This document shows, in pieces, positions 1-6,710 of a stretch of 14,472 bases of DNA. Under the pieces are notes generated by a model, which ran no database searches, was not told where the DNA came from, and saw only the letters and a program-made list of their open reading frames with translations. The stretch is from an uncultured Eubacteriales bacterium (lineage in GTDB: Bacteria; Bacillota; Clostridia; Christensenellales; UBA1242), in contig CARXKP010000004.1 in assembly GCA_949096025.1 (NCBI GenBank), positions 1-14,472 on the forward strand. Reading direction: 5' to 3'. A program made the translations under genes and the position numbers. Numbering within the stretch: the first letter of the stretch is position 1; every line of letters starts with the position of its first letter.

Positions 1-47
1 CGACTTTTCATTTTATTAGTAAAAAGCGAAAAAATATATTATATAAA

Positions 48-95
48 ATTAAAAGTTATTTTTCAAATCTTTTTACGATAATTTTAACTTTTAAT
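48..95. repeat. 11-bp perfect inverted repeat upstream of the first operon
   Basis: ATTAAAAGTTA at 48-58 is matched by its exact reverse complement TAACTTTTAAT at 85-95, with a 26-nt spacer. It lies about 35 bp upstream of the -35 box of the operon promoter. It could be a regulator site or the remnant of a terminator for a gene left of the window. The stretch is extremely AT-rich, so a chance origin is quite possible. Nothing else is recognisable in bases 1-129. Confidence 0.3.
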
Positions 96-129
96 AAAAT
101 TAAATTAGGTTTTGCTTTTTTTAATTTAA

Positions 130-158
130 TTGACGTTGAAATACAATTTTGATAAAAT
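130..158 (+). promoter_or_regulatory. Sigma-A-type promoter of the six-gene operon
   Basis: A -35 box TTGACG (130-135) and a -10 box TAAAAT (153-158) are separated by 17 bp. Transcription would start near 165, giving a leader of about 16 nt that carries the AGGAGAGG ribosome binding site at 171-178. No other good promoter is visible before 4443, so this is taken to drive the genes from 181 to 4443. Confidence 0.7.
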
Positions 159-180
159 AATTTTAGATTAAGGAGAGGAA

Positions 181-924
181 ATGACTGGAATTTTATATTT
201 TAGTTCGACAGGAAATAGTTTGTTTATTGCACAAAAAGTTCAAAAAGAATTTGGAGGCGAAGTCAAATATATTCCAAATTACCTTGGCAATGGAAGTGAA
301 TATGATAAAATCTTTATAGTCACCCCTATTTACTCCTATGGTGCTCCAACTTTTATTTGTGAATTATTTGAAAAATTAGACTCATCAAAAGAAATTATAG
401 TTATTCAAAATTATGGTGGAATGATTGGCGGTGCTGACTACCTTCTTTTGAAATATGCAAAGGAGGCAGGTCTTAACATCAAAGCAATCTACACAATGAA
501 AATGCCTGAAAATTATACTTTAAATTTTTCAGTCCCAAAATTTTATTTAAATAGTACTCTTAAAAAAGCAGACAAGCGAATAGATAAAATAATCTCAAGA
601 ATTAAAAGCAAGGACTTACCTCTTCCTAAAAAATGCAAGACTAGAGAAAAAAAGTATCTTAAAAATAAAGCAAATTGGCATATAATCGGTGAACGGTTTT
701 CAGCAAATGAAAAATGTATTAAATGCAAAAAGTGTATAGAGATTTGTCCAGTAAATAACATTTCTATGCAAGATGGTAAAATTCGCTTTTCAGACAAATG
801 TGTTGCCTGTCTTGGTTGTTATCACCGTTGCCCTAAAAAGGCTATTGTGTATTTAAACAAAAATAAAAAATCTAGATATATTAATCCAAAAATAGACGAG
901 AATCTAATCGGAAAAGATTTTTAA
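181..924 (+). CDS. EFR1-family flavodoxin/ferredoxin fusion protein
   Basis: This is a cytoplasmic electron carrier joining a flavodoxin-like domain to a two-cluster ferredoxin domain. Residues 1-150 look like a flavodoxin fold: FSSTGNS at 7-13 is the phosphate-binding loop for FMN, and the TPIYSYGAP segment (48-56) is typical of the family. Residues 179-217 carry two 4Fe-4S motifs, with cysteines 179/182/185/189 and 207/210/213/217, each set in C-x2-C-x2-C-x3-C-P form. At 247 residues the length is normal for EFR1 proteins. The ATG at 181 is preceded by AGGAGAGG with 2 nt between the last G and the start, and is the first gene of the operon. The electron donor and acceptor cannot be read from sequence. 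Presence of this protein suggests an anaerobic metabolism and a possible redox step in the operon's pathway, but that link is inferred from position only. Confidence 0.88.
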   Translation: MTGILYFSSTGNSLFIAQKVQKEFGGEVKYIPNYLGNGSEYDKIFIVTPIYSYGAPTFICELFEKLDSSKEIIVIQNYGGMIGGADYLLLKYAKEAGLNIKAIYTMKMPENYTLNFSVPKFYLNSTLKKADKRIDKIISRIKSKDLPLPKKCKTREKKYLKNKANWHIIGERFSANEKCIKCKKCIEICPVNNISMQDGKIRFSDKCVACLGCYHRCPKKAIVYLNKNKKSRYINPKIDENLIGKDF

Positions 925-938
925 ATAAGGGGGAAAAT

Positions 939-1811
939 ATGGAAAAAGTTATTAAAAGTCAAATTTTAAACAATTTTAATGAATTAGAAAAAAGTAATTT
1001 ATCACTTGATGAAAAATTGCTTGAATTGCAAAAAAACTATTTTAACAATATGTCCTTTGAAGACTCAAAAATATTAATTTTAAAAACTTTAAATATAAAT
1101 GAATATGAATACTATACTAATGAGGTTGACAATAAATTACAAAACTATATAGAAAACGAAATATTTCCTTTATACGAAAAAAATGATAAAGGACACGGAA
1201 TTTTACATATAAAAGAAGTTATTAGACGAAGTTTTGCATTAAATGAAACTTTCAAACTAGGTCTTGATAAAAATATGATTTTTACTATTGCTAGTTGTCA
1301 CGATTTAGGAAAGTATATAGACCACGAAAAACATCATCTTATTGCGGCTGTAAACTTTTTTAGTAACGATGAATTTAAAAAGTTCTTTTCTGACAAAGAG
1401 CGTCTTATAATCAAAGAAGCGATTGAAGATCACCGTTCTTCTAAGGAAGATTTGCCACGTAGCGAATATGGCAAACTTATTTCCTCTGCTGATAGAAATA
1501 CTACTATTGAAATAGTATTTATACGAAGTTTTTATGTAGCACTTGAGCGTATGCCTAACGAAAATATAGAAAATTACCTTGACTACACCTTAAATAGACT
1601 AAGAAAAAAGTACTCTGAGGAAAATCCTGAAAATATGTTTTATGAAGATAAAATATATATTCAGTTCCTTAAAGATATGCGTGCACTTTTATCAAAGCCA
1701 GAAGAATTTAAGAATAAGTATTGTCAAATAAATGGCATAGATGATAGAAGTCTTACGGTTAAACAAATGCACGAAAAAAGAGATTGCTTGAACTGGATTA
1801 ATGAACTATAG
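939..1811 (+). CDS. HD-domain phosphohydrolase (first of two)
   Basis: A 290-residue soluble protein of the HD superfamily of metal-dependent phosphohydrolases. About 75 N-terminal residues without a recognised domain precede the HD core (about 83-200). Likely metal ligands are His90 in the HGILHI segment, His121-Asp122 in CHDLGK, and Asp185; His132, His133 and His165 could serve a second metal. The substrate (nucleotide, sugar phosphate or other phosphoester) is not predictable. The ATG at 939 follows AAGGGGGAA and lies 14 nt after the preceding stop. The next gene begins 39 nt downstream behind AAGGAG, so it belongs to the operon. It is different from the other HD protein of the window (4654-5457), with no clear similarity outside the HD motif, so a recent duplication is unlikely. 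Confidence 0.82.
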   Translation: MEKVIKSQILNNFNELEKSNLSLDEKLLELQKNYFNNMSFEDSKILILKTLNINEYEYYTNEVDNKLQNYIENEIFPLYEKNDKGHGILHIKEVIRRSFALNETFKLGLDKNMIFTIASCHDLGKYIDHEKHHLIAAVNFFSNDEFKKFFSDKERLIIKEAIEDHRSSKEDLPRSEYGKLISSADRNTTIEIVFIRSFYVALERMPNENIENYLDYTLNRLRKKYSEENPENMFYEDKIYIQFLKDMRALLSKPEEFKNKYCQINGIDDRSLTVKQMHEKRDCLNWINEL

Positions 1812-1850
1812 CCTTTCATAAAAAAATATTTACAAATATAAAGGAGTAAA

Positions 1851-2363
1851 ATGCTTATTGATAAAAATTATTTACCAACAATAAGAGAAAAATATAAAGA
1901 TAAAAAAATTGTTTTATCTCTTGGTAGTTTTGATTTGTTTCATTATGAACATTTAAGATATCTTCAAGATGCCAAAAAACTCGGTGATATTTTGATAGTT
2001 GCGATAAAAGAAGATGAAGTTGTAAAATTAAAAGGATATAACAGACCTTATGTAAATGAAGTCTGGCGAAGTGAAATTATAAATGGACTAAAATGTGTGG
2101 ATTATGTGCTTATCGCAAGAAAAGAAGACGTTAACGTTCCCGATATAATTAAAAATAATAAAAGCACCTTTTTATGGTGGCAACTATTTTCTAGTATATT
2201 TGAAGAATTAAAACCTGATTTACTTTACTATGAGGAAAATGAAGAATTACAGCCTGCAAGAGAACTTGCATCAAAATTATTTAAAACTTCTCTTGTAGGT
2301 AGAAAGAGAACTGAACTCACCTCTACTACAAAAATAATTAAAAAAATTAAAGATGAAAAATAA
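1851..2363 (+). CDS. HldC/TagD-like nucleotidyltransferase
   Basis: A 170-residue member of the HIGH-type nucleotidyltransferase superfamily, closest by motif to heptose-1-phosphate adenylyltransferase (HldE C-domain/HldC) and glycerol-3-phosphate cytidylyltransferase (TagD). Such enzymes transfer AMP or CMP to a phosphorylated substrate and release pyrophosphate. GSFDLFHYEHLRYL (25-38) is the nucleotide-binding signature, followed by the usual GD (45-46) and a KLKG..RP segment near 59-66. The C-terminal TSTTKIIKKI (157-166) matches the second signature, in which the Ser/Thr-rich stretch contacts the triphosphate. The usual Gly of HxGH is Glu33 here. The stretch 100-118 does not match the family as well as the rest. 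ATG 1851 follows AAGGAG (1841-1846). Adenylyl versus cytidylyl transfer cannot be decided; the PfkB-type kinase later in the operon could supply the phosphorylated substrate. Confidence 0.8.
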   Translation: MLIDKNYLPTIREKYKDKKIVLSLGSFDLFHYEHLRYLQDAKKLGDILIVAIKEDEVVKLKGYNRPYVNEVWRSEIINGLKCVDYVLIARKEDVNVPDIIKNNKSTFLWWQLFSSIFEELKPDLLYYEENEELQPARELASKLFKTSLVGRKRTELTSTTKIIKKIKDEK

Positions 2364-2372
2364 GGAGTTTAT

Positions 2373-2987
2373 ATGAACTTTAAAGTTCCAACACATAGCA
2401 GTATAATTATTAACGATGAAATATATTTTGACCCATATAATCTTGTTGGGAGTTTTACAAAAGCAAAATATATTTTTATAACTCATTCTCATTATGACCA
2501 CTTTTCTATTGAAGATATAGAGAAGATTATTAGTGATCAGACAATTATCATTGCCACTTCTGATGTTTGCAAAACCTGTGAAAAGTATTTTAAAAATAAA
2601 ATAGTTGAAATAAAACCTAATAATCAATATAAAGTAGATGAAATAGAGTTCTCCACCTTTCCTTCTTACAACTTAAATAAACCTTTTCACCCTAAATCAA
2701 ATAACTGGGTAGGATATAACCTAAATATTGAAAATCAAAATTTAGTAGTTGTTGGCGATAGTGATATAACTGAAGAACTTTTGTCACAAAAGGTAGATAT
2801 ACTTTTTGTTCCTATAGGAGGCACTTATACAATGAATCCTCAAGAGGCTTCCGCCCTAACAAACAAACTTAGTCCAAAAACTGTTATCCCTGTACACTAT
2901 GGTTCTATAGTTGGAACTAAAGAGGATGAAGAAAAATTTAAAGAAGGACTAAATAAAAATATTAATGTTATGGTATGTATAAAGTGA
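2373..2987 (+). CDS. UlaG-like metallo-beta-lactamase-fold hydrolase
   Basis: A 204-residue MBL-fold metal-dependent hydrolase. The metal site is clear: THSHYDHF (37-44) gives His38, His40, Asp42 and His43; Asp129 or Asp131 in the GDSD segment bridges the metals; His175 lies in PVHYG. The FHPKSNNWVGY segment (105-115) and PIGGTYTM (147-154) are characteristic of the small UlaG/L-ascorbate-6-phosphate-lactonase-like group common in Clostridia. The protein begins directly at the first strand, with HSS at 8-10. No signal peptide is present, so it acts in the cytoplasm. Its substrate is unknown: many relatives carry a generic annotation, and phosphodiester or lactone cleavage are both known in the superfamily. 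The AAGGAG site (2362-2367) overlaps the stop of the preceding gene, which argues for translational coupling. Confidence 0.87.
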   Translation: MNFKVPTHSSIIINDEIYFDPYNLVGSFTKAKYIFITHSHYDHFSIEDIEKIISDQTIIIATSDVCKTCEKYFKNKIVEIKPNNQYKVDEIEFSTFPSYNLNKPFHPKSNNWVGYNLNIENQNLVVVGDSDITEELLSQKVDILFVPIGGTYTMNPQEASALTNKLSPKTVIPVHYGSIVGTKEDEEKFKEGLNKNINVMVCIK

Positions 2988-2994
2988 GGATAAA

Positions 2995-3504
2995 ATGGAA
3001 TTTAAAATAGTAGATTTTGATGAAAAATACAATGATGAAGTAAATAGTCTTGTGCAAGAAACTTGGGGTGAATGTGATGATGAAGATATATCAAAATCGC
3101 GTAACGATAAATCTTTTGTAAGACTTGCCCTTGCAAATGAAAAAGTTGAAGGTGTAACTTTTTGCAATCAAATTGGCGATAGTTTCCACATTAATTACAT
3201 TGTCATATCACCAAAGTATCAAAAATGTGGTATAGGAACAAGTTTTTTAAAACTAATTATAAATGAGGCAATTTCAAGAGAGTGTCAAACAATAACTTGC
3301 GAAGTAATAACCCTTGACAATAAGGCAAATAGTAAAAAACTTGTTGAAAACTTTGGCTTTGAGTATCTTTATACTATTAACAATTACTATGGATCTCTAT
3401 ACCCTGACTATGTTTGCCCAGATTGTGGAAACCCTTGCAAATGCGGAGCAATGTTTTATGTTAAAAAATTAAAAATTGACAAATCAAGTAAATTTAAAAT
3501 TTAA
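2995..3504 (+). CDS. GNAT N-acetyltransferase with C-terminal cysteine cluster
   Basis: A 169-residue acetyl-CoA-dependent acetyltransferase of the GNAT superfamily. The central strand and helix with VISPKYQKCGIGTSFL (70-85) form motif A: the Q-x-x-G-x-G loop at 76-81 binds the CoA pyrophosphate. The later segment NKANSKKLVENFGFEY (109-124) is motif B. After this core comes a short extension with four cysteines, at 141, 144, 148 and 150, spaced C-x2-C-x3-C-x-C, which could bind zinc. The acceptor is not predictable; small-molecule amines and protein N-termini are both possible. The start is 7 nt after the previous stop, with GAGGA (2986-2990) overlapping that TGA, so the two genes are likely co-translated. 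Confidence 0.84.
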   Translation: MEFKIVDFDEKYNDEVNSLVQETWGECDDEDISKSRNDKSFVRLALANEKVEGVTFCNQIGDSFHINYIVISPKYQKCGIGTSFLKLIINEAISRECQTITCEVITLDNKANSKKLVENFGFEYLYTINNYYGSLYPDYVCPDCGNPCKCGAMFYVKKLKIDKSSKFKI

Positions 3505-3528
3505 TTTTATTAAATCGAGGTAACAAAT

Positions 3529-4443
3529 ATGAAAAAACCATTTATATTAACTTTTGGCTCTTGTGGACTAGATAGAATATTTAAAATAGACAAGGACGGA
3601 ACTGAAAAACTAGTTTATGCGGAGGAAGGCAAGAAAAACAGTCATCAAGCAGTCGCTGCGGGAAGGGCTGGAGCGTATTCAATGCTTGTTAGTTTTGTTG
3701 GTGATGATGAAGTCGGCAAAATTTGTCTTGATAGTTTAAAAAGTACTGGAATTGACACCCAATTTATAAAAACGATTAAAGGAGCAGCTACAGAACTGAA
3801 TCATCTTTATCTTTCGGGAAATGAAACTGAGTATACTTTGAAACGATTTCCTTCCACCCTTCCTCAACGCTACTTCCCTGAAACAGTAAAAGAATATCAA
3901 GAATATATTTTAAAATCTGATTGCGTCATTCTTGTATCCAAACAACCTAAAGACTTTTTGATTGCAATGATAGATTTTTGTTATGAAAACAACATTCCTG
4001 TTGCTCTAACAAACTCCTATGATAGATTTGATGTAAATGATGAGAATGACTTGCAAACTTTACGTAAAGTCAAATTCATAGCCTGCAATTTCATAGAATC
4101 AAAAATGACTACAAAAATGGAAGACCCTTTAAAAATGCTTAAACTTTTGCCTAATATGCTTATCACAAGTAGTGATGGTGTTTGGTTCTGTGATGAGAAT
4201 GGAAAGAGTTGTTTTGAAGATTCTGTTCCGCCAGATGAAGTTGTTGAAACAAATGGTGCTGGGGATACCTTTATTGGAAACTTTGTCGTATATTACGCTG
4301 AAGGCAAAACAAAAGTAGAGTGCGTCAGAAGATCTATGTGTGCATCTACTATTGAAATTTCAAAGCTTGGCTGGATAAATGCAGTTCCTTTTAGGTCGGA
4401 AACCGACAAACTCTATTTCAAACATTACTTGATAAAAAACTAA
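3529..4443 (+). CDS. PfkB/ribokinase-family sugar kinase
   Basis: A 304-residue ATP-dependent kinase of the PfkB family, which phosphorylates a sugar, nucleoside or related alcohol. Asp15 in GSCGLD sits where the family contacts its substrate. EGKKNSHQAVAAGRAGA (33-49) corresponds to the first PfkB signature, normally GGKGxNQA, and departs from it: the second Gly and the Asn are changed. TNGAGDTF (241-248) is the second signature, with Asp246 the catalytic base and the GAGD turn forming the anion hole. Length is normal for the family. It is the last gene of the operon: GAGGT (3517-3521) serves as the ribosome binding site and a terminator follows at 4535. In heptose activation a PfkB kinase (HldA) and an HIGH-type nucleotidyltransferase (HldC) work in sequence. 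The pair in this operon invites that comparison, but no isomerase or glycosyltransferase is nearby. Confidence 0.86.
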   Translation: MKKPFILTFGSCGLDRIFKIDKDGTEKLVYAEEGKKNSHQAVAAGRAGAYSMLVSFVGDDEVGKICLDSLKSTGIDTQFIKTIKGAATELNHLYLSGNETEYTLKRFPSTLPQRYFPETVKEYQEYILKSDCVILVSKQPKDFLIAMIDFCYENNIPVALTNSYDRFDVNDENDLQTLRKVKFIACNFIESKMTTKMEDPLKMLKLLPNMLITSSDGVWFCDENGKSCFEDSVPPDEVVETNGAGDTFIGNFVVYYAEGKTKVECVRRSMCASTIEISKLGWINAVPFRSETDKLYFKHYLIKN

Positions 4444-4534
4444 ATTTTACTGAAAAATTGACTGAAAAATAAAAAAAATTAATAAATAATACAAAATGTA
4501 GCACAACTTTTTAAATTATTTTATTATTTCACCC

Positions 4535-4564
4535 AAAATACCTCTTGTAGGTATTTTTATTTTT
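4535..4564 (+). terminator. Rho-independent terminator of the six-gene operon
   Basis: AAAATACCT (4535-4543) pairs perfectly over 9 bp with AGGTATTTT (4549-4557) around a 5-nt loop CTTGT. A U-rich tail follows through 4564. It lies 92 bp after the stop of the kinase gene; that gap holds no ORF and only a short direct repeat of ACTGAAAAAT (4449-4458, 4461-4470). The tail runs straight into the repeat pair at the next promoter. Confidence 0.75.
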
Positions 4565-4614
4565 GTTGAAAAATTTATCAACTATGGGCAATTTTTGTTG
4601 AAAAATTTGTTAAA
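4559..4614 (+). repeat. Tandem near-palindromic operator candidate
   Basis: The 18-mer ATTTTTGTTGAAAAATTT occurs at 4559-4576 and 4591-4608, offset by exactly 32 bp, close to three helical turns. The first copy continues into GTTGAAAAATTTATCAAC (4565-4582), in which 8 of 9 symmetric positions pair. The second (4597-4614) keeps the left half but is less symmetric, with 6 of 9 positions pairing. The second copy contains the -35 box of the following promoter. A dimeric repressor binding cooperatively on one DNA face would fit. No regulator gene lies within the window. Confidence 0.5.
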
Positions 4615-4626
4615 TGCGACTATAAT
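4598..4626 (+). promoter_or_regulatory. Promoter of the second HD hydrolase gene
   Basis: TTGAAA (4598-4603) and TATAAT (4621-4626) are separated by 17 bp, a near-consensus sigma-A promoter. Transcription would begin about 4633. The -35 box lies inside the second copy of the direct repeat, so a protein bound there would block polymerase. Confidence 0.72.
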
Positions 4627-4643
4627 TATAAAGAAATTACTAT

Positions 4644-4647
4644 GGAG
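4644..4647 (+). promoter_or_regulatory. Ribosome binding site that selects the ATG at 4654
   Basis: GGAG at 4644-4647 lies 6 nt before the ATG at 4654. An in-frame ATG at 4642 overlaps this site and has no purine-rich site of its own upstream; it would also leave a leader of only about 9 nt. The start at 4654 is therefore preferred. Confidence 0.65.
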
Positions 4648-4653
4648 AAAATT

Positions 4654-5457
4654 ATGGAAAACTTTAATGAAAAACAATACAATGCTAATTCTAAAATTTT
4701 TGATAATTATGTTAAATCAAACTTTGATATGCAGGCAAGTGGTATCAAACGCAAATATTATCATACGTATCGTGTTGCAGAGGTATGCCATAAAATCGGG
4801 AAAAAGTTAGGTCTTGATGAAAAACTAAGTTATGATATTGGTCTTCTTCACGATTATGCAAGATTTCCTCAATGGAAGAAATTTGCTTCTTTTGATGATT
4901 ATTCAACTTTTGACCACGCCGATGAAGGGGCAAGGCTTCTCTTTGAAGAAGGAGGAATAAAGGCTTTTGATATAAAGAAAGAAGATTATCTTTTAATAAA
5001 ACTTTCAATTAAATTTCATAATAAGTTTGCTATTGATGAAAATTATTTAAAAGAAGAAATTGAAAAGGATAAAACTAACACTCATTCTTTTGATGAAATA
5101 CTTTCCTATTGTAAACTATCTAGAGATGGCGATAAAATGGATTTATTTAATATGATTTCACAAGGCGATTTAAGTGTTCATTTAAATCAAGATGGTTATA
5201 CACCTAGCATAATGACCAGTATAAGAAATCATAGTTCGGTTGTAACTAAAGATATGCGAACCAAACTGGACAGGCTGTTTTGTTTTATTGCATTTTTGTT
5301 TGACATAAATTATCGTGAATCCATTGAAGAAATGAGCGTAAAAGATTATTTTGAATGTATTAAGGCTAAATATGGAAATATCTTAAATGAAAAAGATAGT
5401 CAGACTCTTTCAAATGTTATGCAGGAAGTTCTGCCTTACTTTAATGATGTGGCTTAA
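4654..5457 (+). CDS. HD-domain phosphohydrolase (second of two)
   Basis: A 267-residue HD-superfamily metal-dependent phosphohydrolase, probably soluble. Expected ligands are present in order: His37 in YYHTYRV, His66-Asp67 in LLHDYARF, His88 in the DHADEG segment, His122, and Asp158/Asp160 in RDGDKMD. The extra histidines suggest a two-metal site. The region with YSTFDHADEGA (83-93) resembles a large uncharacterised clostridial HD family; the substrate is unknown. The gene stands alone, with its own promoter and a bidirectional terminator downstream. The start at 4654 is chosen over the in-frame ATG at 4642 because GGAG sits 6 nt before it. A role related to the upstream operon is possible from position only. 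Confidence 0.84.
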   Translation: MENFNEKQYNANSKIFDNYVKSNFDMQASGIKRKYYHTYRVAEVCHKIGKKLGLDEKLSYDIGLLHDYARFPQWKKFASFDDYSTFDHADEGARLLFEEGGIKAFDIKKEDYLLIKLSIKFHNKFAIDENYLKEEIEKDKTNTHSFDEILSYCKLSRDGDKMDLFNMISQGDLSVHLNQDGYTPSIMTSIRNHSSVVTKDMRTKLDRLFCFIAFLFDINYRESIEEMSVKDYFECIKAKYGNILNEKDSQTLSNVMQEVLPYFNDVA

Positions 5458-5487
5458 ATTCATTTATATTAAAAAATTAAAATTTAC

Positions 5488-5520
5488 AAAAAAAGAAAGA
5501 GATTTTCTCTTTCTTTTTTA
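5488..5520. terminator. Bidirectional terminator between convergent genes
   Basis: AGAAAGAGA (5494-5502) and TCTCTTTCT (5506-5514) form a 9-bp stem with a TTT loop, extended by flanking A and T runs on both sides. A T-run follows the stem on either strand, so it can end both the HD gene (+) and the DHH phosphoesterase gene (-). It overlaps the stop codon of the latter (5518-5520). Confidence 0.8.
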
Positions 5521-6522
5521 AAATATTATCTCGTCATCATTTTCAATATCTTCTAGTTTTGGTGATACACTTTCAGCAAGAGCAGACTCAACTTCTTTTA
5601 ACACTCCCTCTGCTTGGAATGCCGCAATATTAGCACTGCCACCACCACTGCCTCCTAACCTAGAGCCAACCTCTTTAGCGATTTCTCCAACATCAACTCT
5701 TCCCTTGCTTCTAAGACTAGCATAAATCTTGTTCGGTTCTCTTTCAATAAGAATAGCACTAACTTCTGTACCAGAAATATTAATTCCGTTATCAATAATA
5801 CCTAAAGTATCTTCAAAACTTGCATCAAATTTACTAAAAAGTTCGTTTGGTATTCTCATAGTGGTAAATCTTTCACCCTTATAAAATTTAAGTGATTGAA
5901 GAGCTTTTGATAACAATTTCATTTTACCAACGGAATTATTCTTAAAATAGTATTCTTTAATAGCATCCGAATCAAACTTAAAAGTTAAAAGTTCGCTTGC
6001 TACTTGATGAGTTCTTTTAGTAATAGTTCGTGATGTAAAGCAATTTGTATCAGTAATAATTCCTTGATATAATTCTTTTGCTATCATATTGTTAAATTCA
6101 AAATTGCTTGCTTTTGCAATGATATAAAGCACTTCACAAGTACTTGATGCTTTTGCAGAAACTATGTTAATTGTACCAAATCTTTCATTAGTGTCGTGGT
6201 GGTCAATATTGATAATATTAGGAATATTATTCAAAATTTCTTCATATTTACCAGTTCTTGCAGTATTTGGACAATCAAGAACAAACGCAAGGTCATAAGA
6301 ACTATATGGTTCTGGGTTGACCACCTCATTTCTAAGAATTGGTGCATATAGCGCTCCAATCTCGCCATCAATAAAGACGTCGACCGATTTATAATCAAAA
6401 TTATTGTTGATAATATTCTTTAGTGCAAATGAACTACAAAGTGCATCTGCATCAGGATTTATATGTGAAAAAATTGCAATTTTTTTTGCTCCATTAATTG
6501 AATTAATTATAGATTCGTTCAT
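5518..6522 (-). CDS. nrnA: DHH/DHHA1 phosphoesterase, NrnA-like
   Basis: A 334-residue DHH-family phosphoesterase. NrnA proteins degrade short oligoribonucleotides (nanoRNA) and dephosphorylate 3'-phosphoadenosine 5'-phosphate in the cytoplasm. The Mn-binding DHH domain has His20, Asp24 and Asp26 in SHINPDADAL, Asp83 in DCPNTARTG, DHH at 107-109 and Asp158 in ITDT. The C-terminal DHHA1 domain has GRVDVGEIAKEVG (274-286) and a glycine-rich loop GGSGGGSANIAAF (290-302). In most relatives this loop reads GGGH, with a His that contacts the substrate phosphate; here Ser296 takes that place. About 30 acidic residues follow the domain. GAGGAGG lies just before the ATG at 6522. Some relatives cleave cyclic di-AMP breakdown products (pApA), so that activity is possible too. 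Confidence 0.85.
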   Translation of the reverse strand: MNESIINSINGAKKIAIFSHINPDADALCSSFALKNIINNNFDYKSVDVFIDGEIGALYAPILRNEVVNPEPYSSYDLAFVLDCPNTARTGKYEEILNNIPNIINIDHHDTNERFGTINIVSAKASSTCEVLYIIAKASNFEFNNMIAKELYQGIITDTNCFTSRTITKRTHQVASELLTFKFDSDAIKEYYFKNNSVGKMKLLSKALQSLKFYKGERFTTMRIPNELFSKFDASFEDTLGIIDNGINISGTEVSAILIEREPNKIYASLRSKGRVDVGEIAKEVGSRLGGSGGGSANIAAFQAEGVLKEVESALAESVSPKLEDIENDDEIIF

Positions 6523-6551
6523 TTTTGCCTCCTCTTATATGAGCATAGTAT

Positions 6552-6580
6552 ATTGTATCACATTTCTCGTCTTTTGTCAA
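6552..6580 (-). promoter_or_regulatory. Promoter of the NrnA-like gene
   Basis: Read on the minus strand, consensus TTGACA (6575-6580) and TACAAT (6552-6557) are spaced by 17 bp. The leader of about 23 nt carries GAGGAGG. The promoter lies downstream of the prfA terminator in the same orientation, so this gene is a separate transcription unit. Confidence 0.78.
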
Positions 6581-6620
6581 CAAAGTTATTATTTTAAGGT
6601 TTTTGCTTGATTTTACATCA

Positions 6621-6661
6621 AAAAAAATATCTTGTAAAATTCCGATTTACAAGATATTTTT
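6621..6661 (-). terminator. Terminator of the lipid kinase-prmC-prfA unit
   Basis: A perfect 16-bp stem pairs 6623-6638 with 6646-6661 around a 7-nt loop. On the minus strand the stem is followed by a run of T (complement of the A-run from 6621), as expected for an intrinsic terminator about 50 bp after the prfA stop. The interval 6662-6710 shows nothing else. Confidence 0.85.
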
Positions 6662-6710
6662 ATACAAATTAAGTAAAAATTGTGATTTTTATGCGTTTTT
6701 TGCGTATTTT

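Noticed and set aside
2985..2993. TGA of the MBL-fold gene as a tryptophan codon (code 4), with TAA following two codons later
   Set aside because: The prmC fusion also ends in TGA exactly where the family ends, and all tryptophans seen are TGG, so the standard bacterial code fits.
939..5457. The two HD proteins as a duplicated pair
   Set aside because: They share only the superfamily metal motifs; their spacing, flanking sequence and N-termini differ.
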